Source: Enterococcus_K sp051713825
GTDB taxonomy: Bacteria; Bacillota; Bacilli; Lactobacillales; Enterococcaceae
Length of the DNA stretch: 64,000 nt
Assembly (NCBI RefSeq): GCF_051713825.1
Contig: NZ_JBIOQR010000001.1
Coordinates: 2,356,001 to 2,420,000 of the forward strand
Reading direction: 5' to 3'
Below the pieces are notes generated by a model. That model did no database searches, was not told the origin of the DNA, and saw nothing but the letters and a program-made list of their open reading frames with translations. Shown one piece after another: positions 34,293 to 43,366 of the stretch. Positions within the stretch are counted from its first letter, which is position 1, and each line of letters starts with the position of its first letter. The translations under genes and the position numbers were made by a program.

Positions 34293-36044
34293 CTATAGCT
34301 TTTTGCCTTGAATTTCACCAACAGTATATAAATTCTTATATAATTGTGAAGATTCCAGCAGTTGTTCATGTATTCCTTCAGTATCTATTCGCCCATTTTT
34401 CATAACAAGTATTCGATCAAAGGATGAAGCATATTCTAAAGAGTGACTAATCATGATAACAGTTTTTTCCTTCCAGTCGTTGGCTAAAAGATCAAAGAAT
34501 AAGGGCTGTATTTGATGATCTATCTGACTAAGTGGTTCATCAAAAAAAAGTAGCTCCTTGTCCTTGGCCCAGAGACTTCTAGCTAAGACAATTTTTTGGG
34601 TTTCCCCACCAGACAATTCAATCCCATTAGTAAACAGATGCCTACCTACAGGACGTTTTTGCAGTTCTTTTAATTCAGGGACTAACTTTAATTGTTCAAA
34701 AAGACTGCTTACTTTTGTTTCATTATATTTTAACTCTCGTGAGACATTCATTCCAAGACTGATAGGATACATTTGAAAATGTTGGGCTTGATAATTGATT
34801 TTTTGTCCATTCATTTTGTCATTGAAAATAAGTGATCCTTTACCATTTTCTGAATTCAATCGGTATTGATTCATCAATACTTTTAATAAGGTACTTTTTC
34901 CAGAACCATTTTCCCCTACAATTAAAATTTTTTCATGTTTGTTCACCGTCAAATCAATATTTTTAAGTACTTCTTTTTCTGAATCAGGATAGATAAAAGA
35001 ATAGGCTTTTAGTTGAACAATCTTTTCAGTGGTCAATTCAGTAGTCGGGAAAAAATTTTCATTTAGATTCTTGAGCTCTAACAGAAAAGAAGTTAGGTTG
35101 TCTACACGTTGTTGGTTAAAGAAAAAATTCGTTAGGCCTGAACCCAAAAGGCTACTTAGAGATTGGAACATCAAATTAAATGCATTGTAGGCAGAAACAA
35201 ATCCAGCAAGATTAATGGTTCTCTGAACAAATAATTTTATTATAAGCAGTAAAGGTCCCACAACTTTCAAAAAAGTATCTGATAAGACGTAGCTAAAAAT
35301 TAATCGCTGTCTAAAAATTCGTTTATTTTCGAAAGTTTGTTGCTTTGATAATTTTGAAATAATTATGGAAAGTTTTTCTTTGAGTAAGGAATCTAAGTGA
35401 TTGATACGAATATCCCGAATAGCACGTATGTTGGAAAAAGTACCAAAATAATAACTAAATTGATTAGTTAAACTTATTTGTTTCTCCTGTTTACTACTCT
35501 GTAATTTACCCATTTTTTTGTTTCCAAAAAAAGTGCTGATAAGGGAAAATCCTAAAATTAATATGAGCAAGGGATCAATGGTTAAGATTAACGACCCTGT
35601 TAACAGAATTAAAATGGTAGAAGCAACTAAACTTGCTAGGCAATCTAGATAGCCAGTAATCATTTCTTGCCCATTTTGAGTATAAAACAGATAATTATTG
35701 CGAAATTTGGTTTCTTCTAACTCATTCCAGGATAATTGTGATTCACATTGAATTAAGTGTTTTAGAAAAAACGTGCTGACTTTCTCAGTAGCAATAGGCT
35801 GGTAAACATACTCGTAGAGACTGCAAAAAAGATTACTGATAATCATAAACAGCCATGTACCTAATAGAAACGGTAACAGGGATTGCCACTGAAAACCATT
35901 CAATAATAGAGTGATAACTTTCGCATACATCCAAACATTAAAGATATAAAGAGGTAATTGCTGAAATAGATGATAGACAACAGTCATTAGAAAAAAAGGT
36001 GTAAATGAAAAATGAAGCTGAACGCTCAATTGTTTGAGAAGCAT
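34293..36044 (-). CDS. ABC exporter (fused membrane and ATPase domains), second of a pair
   Basis: A 583-residue half-exporter. The N-terminal membrane domain has about six spans (residues 1-310). The C-terminal ATPase has Walker A GENGSGKST, signature ELSGGETQK and Walker B ELLFFDEP. It lies 2 bp downstream of the paired exporter gene, so the two probably form a heterodimer that expels a peptide, lipid-linked compound or drug. There is no C39 peptidase domain, so it would not process a double-glycine leader. Confidence 0.85.
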   Translation of the reverse strand: MLLKQLSVQLHFSFTPFFLMTVVYHLFQQLPLYIFNVWMYAKVITLLLNGFQWQSLLPFLLGTWLFMIISNLFCSLYEYVYQPIATEKVSTFFLKHLIQCESQLSWNELEETKFRNNYLFYTQNGQEMITGYLDCLASLVASTILILLTGSLILTIDPLLILILGFSLISTFFGNKKMGKLQSSKQEKQISLTNQFSYYFGTFSNIRAIRDIRINHLDSLLKEKLSIIISKLSKQQTFENKRIFRQRLIFSYVLSDTFLKVVGPLLLIIKLFVQRTINLAGFVSAYNAFNLMFQSLSSLLGSGLTNFFFNQQRVDNLTSFLLELKNLNENFFPTTELTTEKIVQLKAYSFIYPDSEKEVLKNIDLTVNKHEKILIVGENGSGKSTLLKVLMNQYRLNSENGKGSLIFNDKMNGQKINYQAQHFQMYPISLGMNVSRELKYNETKVSSLFEQLKLVPELKELQKRPVGRHLFTNGIELSGGETQKIVLARSLWAKDKELLFFDEPLSQIDHQIQPLFFDLLANDWKEKTVIMISHSLEYASSFDRILVMKNGRIDTEGIHEQLLESSQLYKNLYTVGEIQGKKL

Positions 36045-36046
36045 CG

Positions 36047-37762
36047 TTATTCCATTCCTTCCTTCATAGAGGATTCAAATAAGTTTTTGTAAATATCATT
36101 CTCTAAAATTTTATTTGGGGGCCCATCATAGATTAACTGTCCCTCTTGCATTAATAAAATACGGTCTGCTTTCATCGCTACTTGAGGATTGTGCGTGACA
36201 TATACCACCGTCTCTATCTTTTGACTAATTGAATGCATTACTTGTTCGGCTGATATATTGTCTAATGCCGAAGTTGGTTCATCCATCAATAAAATTGACG
36301 GCTCTTTGCACAAAGCCCGAGCAAGAGCAATTTTTTGTGCCTCTCCTCCTGAAAGAATCAACCCATCCTCAAAAAGCTCTTTCCCCAAACGTTGGTTCAT
36401 TTTTTTCGACAGAGGTTGAAACCATTCTTCTTTACTAAGTGCTTCCATTGTTGTGCTTTTTTCACTACTACCTATAATATTTTCTAGCAGAGTGACATTG
36501 AACAAAAGAAAGTCTTGAGATAAAAAAGTTAAATGTTGATCCCATTCCACTTTCTTGCTATCTATTTCGCGATTAATCATGATTTCTCCACGAAAATCGT
36601 TTAAAATTCCTGAAAAAATCTTTAGTAAAGTTGATTTTCCAGAACCATTTGGACCCACAATGGCTATTTTTTCACCTTTTCTTAGCGAAAGTGATATATT
36701 TTTTAGAACCTGCTTTTCTGTTTTAGGGTAATTGTAATTCACCTGGTATAAGGATAATTCTTCTATAGCAGAGAGAGTAGGTTTTTTCTGGATTTTTAAT
36801 GATGTGAATCTTTGAAATGCCCTAATATATAATCGATACGCATCTGCATTCTCAATGGTCTGAAGAAGGTTCCTTATCCGTGTTAGAAATAAAATAATTG
36901 CACTAAATAAAATTGAAAATTGGGATATGGTAAACGAAGGAAATGCCACAAAAGAATAGACAGCAAAAAATAAAGAAAATAGATAAATAAAATTAATCGA
37001 GAAATCTGTTAGAACCATCTTAAAAAGAATCTGTTTTTTTGCATAACTTTTCGTCAACGCGATATTTTCATCATACATTTGTTGAACAAAATTATGAAAA
37101 CAGGCATCAAGTCCCGTTGTTTTAAAATCGACATTGGCTTCTTTAGTAAGTAGCAATGCTTGCAACTCTGTCTTTCTTCTTTCAATATTCACCAATCTTT
37201 TCTCTTTTTCAAAGGTTGTTTGATTCAGTTTTTTTGCGAAATACATCGATAAAAATAAAAAGACAGACAAGACTAGCAGTCGCGGATCAATTGAAATAGT
37301 GACTACTATTGCATTTATCAGGGCAACAAGTTGAAACAGGCCATTTAAAACATTCGTATAGGCTAATTCAAAGTACTTATTGACCCCTTGACTAACAAGA
37401 TTAAATTCATCATAGAATTGGGGAGTGAATAAACGGCTATAGTCAATATTTATTACACTATCAACCATTTTTTTGGAAAAATATTCTCGGCTTTTGAGGA
37501 TTTGATTTTCTTGTATAACCGTAGCATACCAAGAGGAGAAACTACTTATCAGCAATTGAATGCCGCCAAAAAGAACCAAGATAAAGGTAACTTGACGGAA
37601 GGGACGATTTTGTTCATAAGAACTTGTTAGAAAATAAAGCAAACCAATCGAATTGATTGTTAGCATTAAAGCTTCAATAACTTTCAAACTGATTGAGAAT
37701 ATGAGCCTACTTGGTTGAACTTTCCAGTATTCTTTTAACAAAAACAACGTTGTTTTAACCAT
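36047..37762 (-). CDS. ABC exporter (fused membrane and ATPase domains), first of a pair
   Basis: A 571-residue half-exporter with six N-terminal spans and an ATPase domain with Walker A GPNGSGKST, signature ILSGGEAQK, Walker B ILLMDEPTSALD and switch His in VTHN. The frame starts 8 codons earlier, but the ATG at 37762 has GGAGG 7 nt upstream and begins MVKTTLFLLKEYW. It overlaps the end of the FkbH-like gene by 8 bp, which implies translational coupling and a shared pathway. Confidence 0.85.
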   Translation of the reverse strand: MVKTTLFLLKEYWKVQPSRLIFSISLKVIEALMLTINSIGLLYFLTSSYEQNRPFRQVTFILVLFGGIQLLISSFSSWYATVIQENQILKSREYFSKKMVDSVINIDYSRLFTPQFYDEFNLVSQGVNKYFELAYTNVLNGLFQLVALINAIVVTISIDPRLLVLSVFLFLSMYFAKKLNQTTFEKEKRLVNIERRKTELQALLLTKEANVDFKTTGLDACFHNFVQQMYDENIALTKSYAKKQILFKMVLTDFSINFIYLFSLFFAVYSFVAFPSFTISQFSILFSAIILFLTRIRNLLQTIENADAYRLYIRAFQRFTSLKIQKKPTLSAIEELSLYQVNYNYPKTEKQVLKNISLSLRKGEKIAIVGPNGSGKSTLLKIFSGILNDFRGEIMINREIDSKKVEWDQHLTFLSQDFLLFNVTLLENIIGSSEKSTTMEALSKEEWFQPLSKKMNQRLGKELFEDGLILSGGEAQKIALARALCKEPSILLMDEPTSALDNISAEQVMHSISQKIETVVYVTHNPQVAMKADRILLMQEGQLIYDGPPNKILENDIYKNLFESSMKEGME

Positions 37763-38075
37763 AAAAATCCTCCGTAGATTGATCAATGAGTTGTATGGTT
37801 GGAGTTTGAGCTGAAATTCTTTGTTTTAGAATATGATTAGAGCCAGTTTCAAAAAATAGAAGGCTATCTATCCTTCTCTCCATCCATTCTAATATTTTCT
37901 CCTCGGCTCCTTTTCCAAGTGCTCTACAAGATAAGCACATTAAATAACAGATTTTTTCTTTTTGAATCACAGTCCCAACCAATCCATAGTTAGAGAACTT
38001 GTCTTTTAAATAAATTGAATACACTGTAAAGTTTTTTGCAATATATATTTTTTGCCGCTCTTTAACGTTCGACAT
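37755..38075 (-). CDS. FkbH C-terminal-like (GNAT-fold) protein
   Basis: A protein of about 106 residues. The segments VYSIYLKDKFSNYGLVGTVI and CLSCRALGKGAEEKILEWM match the conserved end of FkbH-like proteins (V.L.DRFGDYGLVG; SCR.LGRG.E), which load glyceryl or similar units onto carrier proteins in natural-product pathways. The N-terminal HAD phosphatase half is absent: this is either a truncated relic or a stand-alone acyltransferase-like domain. An earlier in-frame ATG at 38120 lies inside a 21-bp palindrome, so the ATG at 38075 is preferred. It is coupled to two ABC exporters, suggesting modification and export of a small product; no carrier protein is visible. Confidence 0.6.
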   Translation of the reverse strand: MSNVKERQKIYIAKNFTVYSIYLKDKFSNYGLVGTVIQKEKICYLMCLSCRALGKGAEEKILEWMERRIDSLLFFETGSNHILKQRISAQTPTIQLIDQSTEDFYG

Positions 38076-38107
38076 CTTTACAATTTTTCTACGTACTATT
38101 TCTCCAT

Positions 38108-38128
38108 AGAATACTATCATAGTATTCT
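38108..38128. promoter_or_regulatory. 21-bp palindromic operator candidate
   Basis: AGAATACTAT (38108-38117) and ATAGTATTCT (38119-38128) are perfect inverted repeats around one central base. It is positioned just upstream of the FkbH-like/ABC exporter operon on the minus strand, so it probably binds a dimeric repressor or activator. No regulator gene is adjacent. Confidence 0.7.
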
Positions 38129-38568
38129 AATATATTTTCTTATATGTAACGAATAGCAAATGAGATGTAATAACTAACATGGATAAAATTTGAAACTTTT
38201 GGTTTTGTTATAATTGTGTTCGGTTTTTGTTTTCGATTATAGACCTCCGTTCAATGAATAATTTTGGGAAAATAATACTTGACCATACTTGCTTCTATGT
38301 TGATTACTTTTGCTATTTTATCGATTGCGAAGCGCATGATAGCTGATATCTCTAATTGCTTTATTCTCTCTTTATTTAATTTTAGTGAAGAATTTCGAAT
38401 TATCACGGATCTCTTCGATGTAAGGGTTATTTTTGAATAGGTTCGTTGGAATTACTTATCATTTCGATGGCTAAAATATTCCTGAGTAAGTTTTGCCGAT
38501 TGATTGCTCTTTTATCCATATTTTTCTGTATAATAATAGGTGGAATACGTGAGGTTTGGAGGAAGATA
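38121..38568. other. Intergenic region before the DUF3781 gene
   Basis: Very AT-rich DNA of about 450 bp. A TATAAT at 38529-38534 with TTGCTC at 38504-38509 (19-bp gap) may be the promoter for the plus-strand gene at 38569. No other gene is supported; upstream extension of the 38569 frame to 38446 has no ribosome binding site. Confidence 0.4.
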
Positions 38569-38820
38569 ATGAATAATTTAAGAAATATGATACTTAGTCA
38601 AATCTGCTACACTGATTTAGTTTATGGCAGGATAAATAAAAAGCTACGAATGACGATGACAAAAGCTGAAATTGAGAAATTTATTTATCAAGTCGTTGAA
38701 TGTGAGAATAATGTGATTTATAAACTGGGGAAAAATTACTATATTGAAGATAAAAAAACGCGCACTAGGGTGACGATTAACTCATACACCTATCGAGTGA
38801 TTACAGCAGATAAGCTTTAG
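38569..38820 (+). CDS. DUF3781-like small protein
   Basis: An 83-residue protein starting MNNLRNMILSQICYTDLVYGRINKKL, after a TTGGAGGAAG ribosome binding site. The motifs LVY.RINKKL, IGKNYYI-like (LGKNYYIEDKKTRTRVTINS) and the end YRVITADKL fit the DUF3781 family of small soluble proteins common in Firmicutes, which have no known function. The family often sits beside integrated elements or alone; here it is alone. Confidence 0.72.
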   Translation: MNNLRNMILSQICYTDLVYGRINKKLRMTMTKAEIEKFIYQVVECENNVIYKLGKNYYIEDKKTRTRVTINSYTYRVITADKL

Positions 38821-39014
38821 ATAAAAAAGTTGCGCTTCATCTATCAAATATCTGTCTTCAGTCGGATGATTTCTTTTTGTATCTTTTATTGGTTCCTTCG
38901 CCTTATAACAGTCCGTACCCTTTTTTTAACCTACGACATAAAATAAATAATGATTAAAGCTGATATTTTTTACTCAATTCTCTAATTCCCCATACCAATC
39001 ATCATCAACTGGTT

Positions 39015-39888
39015 CTAACCATTCTGGGGGCCGGCAGTAATTGCAAGGTGTTCAAATTTTTTTTGTAAGAGCCATGCTAAAGCTACCTGCGCTCTGGGGA
39101 CCTGATAGTTGGCTGCGATTTCTGCCACGCGCGCCACAATTATACGATCTTGATTTTCTGTAGTATCATACTTTGATTGGGCCGTTTTATCAGTGATGAA
39201 ACGTTTGGTTGTTGCTGCCCAATCGCGGGTCAAACGTCCGGCTGCTAAAGGGCTATATGGAGTTATTGCGATTTTTTGATCTTCACAAAAAGGTAACATT
39301 TCACGTTCTTCTTCACGGTATAACAAATTCAAATGGTTCTGCATTGAAACGAATTTAGTCCAGCCATTTCTGCTGGCGACCTCTTGAGCTTTAGCAAATT
39401 GCCAAGCATACATAGCTGATGCACCTATACAACAAGATTTACCTGATTTCACGATATCATGAAGTGCAGCCATTGTTTCTTCAATAGGAGTTTGATAATC
39501 CCAACGATGAATGATATACAGATCCACGTAATCCATTTTCAAGCGTTCTAAACTTTTGTCAATTTGATGAAACAAAACTTTCCGAGATAGCCCCCACTAT
39601 TTGGCGCTTGCTTCATTTTCATATAAGCCTTGGTAGTAACTACAATCCCATTACGCTTAGCAAAATCATTCAATGCTTGACCGAGAATTTTTTCACTTGC
39701 CCCATAAGAGTAAATGTTTGCCGTATCAAAGAAATTAATGCCCAAATCCAATGCTTTTTGAATGACTGGTCGACTCTTGGCCTCTTCTAATACCCACTCA
39801 TGAAACCCGCTGTTAGGATCGACCCCATCGCTCCCAAACATAGCTGGGAGACATCTATTCCCGTATTACCAAATTTTACATACTCCAT
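39015..39888 (-). pseudogene. Aldo/keto reductase pseudogene
   Basis: Three adjoining minus-strand frames rebuild an aldo/keto reductase of the YhdN/YghZ-like type. MEYVKFGNTGIDVSQLCLGA starts at 39888 (ribosome binding site GGAGGGAAACAC). It continues, after a frameshift near 39800, with LDLGINFFDTANIYSYGASE. After a second frameshift near 39580 it continues FHQIDKSLERLKMDYVDLY through TPYSPLAAGRLTRDW. The catalytic Asp/Tyr region (DTANIYSYG) and Lys region (VVTTKAYM) survive. The C-terminal helix and NADPH-binding end are missing after LAITAGPQNG. Two frameshifts and a truncation make it non-functional. Confidence 0.85.
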
Positions 39889-40054
39889 GTGTTTCCCTCC
39901 ATTATCTTTGGATTCAAACCAATGCTGTTTCGGTAGTTCGTAATAAAAAGTTGATGTGACAAGCAAGTCTAGTTTCATTTCATCTGACTCAAAGACCATT
40001 TTAGAGAAATGCTTCTAACCTATTCGTTTGTCGTCGTACTATTCAACTTCTTTT

Positions 40055-40085
40055 ACTGTACACCTTGAAGTGAAATTCAAGGCAA
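40055..40085 (-). promoter_or_regulatory. MerR-style promoter upstream of the reductase pseudogene
   Basis: On the minus strand a TTGCCT -35 (40080-40085) and TACAGT -10 (40055-40060) are 19 bp apart. The long spacer holds the dyad CCTTGAA/TTCAAGG (40063-40082). A 19-bp spacer with a centred dyad is the hallmark of MerR-family activated promoters; aldo/keto reductases are frequent targets. No merR gene is in the window beside it. Confidence 0.55.
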
Positions 40086-40118
40086 GGAGTTTACTTTCAT
40101 TCCTCCTAAATAAACTTC

Positions 40119-40148
40119 AAAAACCAGCTAAGCAAGTTGCTTAACTGG
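40119..40148 (-). terminator. Terminator of the DUF2264 gene
   Basis: CCAGCTAAGCAA (40124-40135) pairs with TTGCTTAACTGG (40137-40148) with one mismatch; the minus strand ends in TTTTTG. The rest of 39889-40223 contains the MerR-style promoter and a CACTTA/TAAGTG hairpin near 40163. Confidence 0.8.
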
Positions 40149-40223
40149 TCGTAGTTCTATCACTTATTAAGTTTCCTTAAGTGGTAGACTGTTGCGTTAC
40201 CATTATTTTGAAATAGAATTCAA

Positions 40224-42110
40224 TCAATTGGCCATGCATTGCCCTTCACTCAGGTTCAATATAATTTGTTTGGCTCCTCTTGCAATAATCCATTCATTCT
40301 GATTCAGTGTGACAGCAGGAGGTGTACGCCACTGCTCTTTTGCGTACTTGATATCTTGATGAGCAAAAATGCCGGTAACCAACCAGTGTATTCCTTCATC
40401 TAAAATCGTTTCTAAGCCTGGCAGACAAGTCATTTCATAAGTCATCAAGTTGGTATTTGGTAAACAATTGACTGGTGTGTGCGAACGTGTTGTATCAGTT
40501 ACAGAGAGATCCGCGATGCCGCTAAACCCCTTCTTTCCTTCAAAATATTGGTTGTTGCTCTCAATGATGATGTCTCCTAATTTTTCAGGCGTGTTTTCTA
40601 CAGCAAAACCCGTTTCATAAATGACAGCTGGTTCATCAAGGTTAATTTGATGGATTCTTAACTGCCAACCATCAAGTGCCAAAAGCCACGTGCGAACACT
40701 TTTTGAATCAGTTACCTGCCAGGTCGAAGCAATCGCTTGATTGTTTAAAGTAATATTAGTTACTTTGTTTCTTATTAAAAATGGACCAACTGCTTCAACG
40801 GTCTGTTGATTTTGACTGATGAGCGTTTTTCTATCCAAGGTTTGAAGGCCAATCATTGAATCCATTGCAGTTTCTTCTTTGGATTGATTGCTTCGAGGAA
40901 TTGAAAAGCCAAATTGACTGGAATAAGCAAATTTTAAATACTTTTCATTGCTTAACGTGTGGTAATTGGGCCCTGGCTGACCAGCATTCAACAATTGCGT
41001 ATGTCCCTTATCGTGGACGGCTAGCATATTTGCTTGTGTTAAGAGTTTTTGAGTAGGTCGACACGCAGGCATTTCTGTTTGAGCAGTATGCCAATACGGG
41101 TGTTCATCAGGCAATGCCAACAACAAAAATATTTTATTTGACCAATAAGGTGATAGAGCACTATTGTAGGGTTCTGTTATGGAAAGCTGTGGATAGGTAT
41201 ACCCTAAGTTTAACAGTCCTTCGCCATCAAAAATATTTTTTGATAACCACCACTCCAAGTTCCGATTAATCAAGCCCTTCATTACGGCTAATTCATAAGG
41301 GAGTAGATTGGCATAAACGGCAGCAGACCAAAAAGCACTAACGGCGTAACGATAAATCATGCTTCGTCCAAATGGGACATTTGCCCCATCTTCTGCAAAA
41401 AAGTGTAAATACTCCTTTGCAAAAAGCCAAGCTCGTTCTTTAAAAACAGCTGACAATGGTGCTTTGGGGACTAGTCTACTATAAATGAGTCCGTAATAGT
41501 GAAAAGCGAAGGGTGTGTAGTAATCCTGACGCCCTCTAGAACTATCTTTATACCACCCATCATCTAGGTAACAGGCTTCAATTTTTTCTAGAGACAGCGC
41601 ATATTTTGTGGCATCCACTTCATGTCCTAATTCTTGAAAAACCAAGGCAACTATTACTTTGAAAAATTGCCAGTTCCCGTCTGCGCACTCATAATCAAAT
41701 ATTTGAGATAACCATGTAAGAACTTTTTTTCTTTCGGCAGTTGATAAGTGTTTCCAAATAAAGTGGTCTCCGTGAAGAAGTGCCAATGCAATCGCAGGCA
41801 TCTCCACCATTCGTTGATCACGGTCTTGAATGTCTCCCCAGTATTCTGTATGATTTGGATTTGTTCCATGGATAATTCCTTGGATTAGTTGTTGTTGCCA
41901 ACTATCATCGAGCATTCTTATCGCAGGAGCCGCTCCCCATAAGAGGCGAGAAAATCCTTCCATTTCAGCAATCTTAGTGCCATAACCAACGCCGTTTTGG
42001 CCAAATTTTATTCGAGCAAAACCGCTACTAAATTTTTCTCTCAACGGCTGATTGATAGTCTTAAAAAGAGCTAAATAATCGTCTTTAGATTCCAATTTTA
42101 TTTTTGACAT
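40224..42110 (-). CDS. DUF2264 protein, probable carbohydrate-active enzyme
   Basis: A 628-residue cytoplasmic protein matching DUF2264 throughout its N-terminal 350 residues (FSRLLWGAAPAIRMLDD; DIQDRDQRMVEMPAIALALL; PFGRSMIYRYAVSAFWSAAV), which is probably an alpha/alpha barrel, followed by a beta-rich C-terminal part. Members sit in polysaccharide-utilisation loci next to GH88 or GH105 enzymes. No signal peptide, so it would act on imported oligosaccharides. It is the last gene of a minus-strand series: binding protein, two permeases, GH88, DUF2264. Reaction is not established. Confidence 0.8.
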   Translation of the reverse strand: MSKIKLESKDDYLALFKTINQPLREKFSSGFARIKFGQNGVGYGTKIAEMEGFSRLLWGAAPAIRMLDDSWQQQLIQGIIHGTNPNHTEYWGDIQDRDQRMVEMPAIALALLHGDHFIWKHLSTAERKKVLTWLSQIFDYECADGNWQFFKVIVALVFQELGHEVDATKYALSLEKIEACYLDDGWYKDSSRGRQDYYTPFAFHYYGLIYSRLVPKAPLSAVFKERAWLFAKEYLHFFAEDGANVPFGRSMIYRYAVSAFWSAAVYANLLPYELAVMKGLINRNLEWWLSKNIFDGEGLLNLGYTYPQLSITEPYNSALSPYWSNKIFLLLALPDEHPYWHTAQTEMPACRPTQKLLTQANMLAVHDKGHTQLLNAGQPGPNYHTLSNEKYLKFAYSSQFGFSIPRSNQSKEETAMDSMIGLQTLDRKTLISQNQQTVEAVGPFLIRNKVTNITLNNQAIASTWQVTDSKSVRTWLLALDGWQLRIHQINLDEPAVIYETGFAVENTPEKLGDIIIESNNQYFEGKKGFSGIADLSVTDTTRSHTPVNCLPNTNLMTYEMTCLPGLETILDEGIHWLVTGIFAHQDIKYAKEQWRTPPAVTLNQNEWIIARGAKQIILNLSEGQCMAN

Positions 42111-42161
42111 GCTTTTCCTTCTTTTTGTTTGTTTTACTATAGCTGTTGATTCACCTTCTGA

Positions 42162-43289
42162 TTACCAAATAAATAAGTCGCGATCCAGTAATCGTAAAAT
42201 TCCTTCTATAAAGAAATAGTCCGAATAAATCAGTGGGACCTCGTAAGTTGCCGGACGATGGTAGGCCTCCGTACCACCTCCAATAATACCATCTTCATCT
42301 AATGACCAATTGGCGTATTTATTTTCAATTGTTTTTAGAATTTTTATAGCAGTACGTTCATAGTAATCTTTTTCAGTATCTGGTACCCACTTCGCAATTT
42401 CCAATAAACCACAAGCGGCACACACACCGGCACTTGTATCATAAATCACGGGTTCTTTAGGTGCCCGAAAATCAACGAGTGGAACATGGTCAGTTTCACT
42501 AATACTTCCAATAAAATAATTGGCTACTCGTTTGGCGATAGCTAGATAGTACTCATTTTTGGTATGGTGATAGCTTAACGCAAAACCATAGATTGCCCAA
42601 GCATTTCCTCGACTCCATGCAGAATCAGGGCCATATCCTTGCCCGCCTATTTGTTCAATAAAGTCGCCACTTTCTGAATCAAAACTTGCTATGTGCCCGA
42701 CAGAACCATCTTCACGGACCAAATGTTTGGCAATAGTATCGGCATGGCGTTTGGCTACTTTTTTAAATCGTGGATCCTTTGTTTCGTTGGATGCCCAGTA
42801 AAGAAGAGGGATATTCATCATGCTATCTATGATAACCCACCCTGGTTTTTGATCATTCCAAGCAACGATGTAATTTCCATCCACATTGAACCTTCCTAAT
42901 AATAGTGTCGCTACATGTAGCCCAGTACGATAGGCTTGTTCATCGCCGCATTCTCGGTAATGAGCAACGGCCGTGTGTAACCACATAAAACCTACATCGT
43001 GATGAATATCGCGAAAACTATATAGGGCCTCATCTAGTCGCCGTTCTTGTTGTATAGCAGCTTCTTTAAATTCATTATCTTTTGTCGTATGGAATAATTG
43101 CCATAAAAGTCCGCCCCAAAAGCCATTGGTCCACCAATCGAGGCCGCGTTCTTTTGCAACATCGCTATATAACCCATCATATGGAATATAAGGTGTGGCA
43201 CCGTCTAAACGACTGGTTTCTCTCTTTATTTTTTGCGTAGCAAGTCGCAGAACTTCTTCTGCCCACTGTTTTGTTTGTGTATCAATCAC
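42162..43289 (-). CDS. GH88 unsaturated glucuronyl hydrolase
   Basis: A 375-residue (alpha/alpha)6-barrel enzyme that hydrates and removes the 4,5-unsaturated uronic acid left at the non-reducing end by polysaccharide lyases. Visible family motifs are the two catalytic-region Asp segments DIHHDVGFMWLHTAV (about residue 95) and WVIIDSMMNIPLLYWAS (about 155), plus DSAWSRGNAWAIYG (about 222) and YDTSAGVCAACGLLE (about 290). It has no signal peptide. Neighbouring import genes suggest unsaturated oligosaccharides from glycosaminoglycans or plant uronans; the exact substrate is inferred. Confidence 0.9.
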   Translation of the reverse strand: MIDTQTKQWAEEVLRLATQKIKRETSRLDGATPYIPYDGLYSDVAKERGLDWWTNGFWGGLLWQLFHTTKDNEFKEAAIQQERRLDEALYSFRDIHHDVGFMWLHTAVAHYRECGDEQAYRTGLHVATLLLGRFNVDGNYIVAWNDQKPGWVIIDSMMNIPLLYWASNETKDPRFKKVAKRHADTIAKHLVREDGSVGHIASFDSESGDFIEQIGGQGYGPDSAWSRGNAWAIYGFALSYHHTKNEYYLAIAKRVANYFIGSISETDHVPLVDFRAPKEPVIYDTSAGVCAACGLLEIAKWVPDTEKDYYERTAIKILKTIENKYANWSLDEDGIIGGGTEAYHRPATYEVPLIYSDYFFIEGILRLLDRDLFIW

Positions 43290-43317
43290 TCGTCTTTTTC
43301 CTTCCTTGTTCTTTTTA

Positions 43318-43357
43318 TAAAAAAGAGGACAGACGTTGGTTCATCCGCCCTCTTTTT
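43318..43357 (-). terminator. Terminator between permease and GH88 genes
   Basis: On the minus strand AAAAAGAGGGCGGA pairs with TCTGTCCTCTTTTTT (one or two mismatches). It lies between the two halves of the sugar locus and could uncouple transporter from enzyme expression. Confidence 0.7.
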
Positions 43358-43366
43358 GCGAACGGG

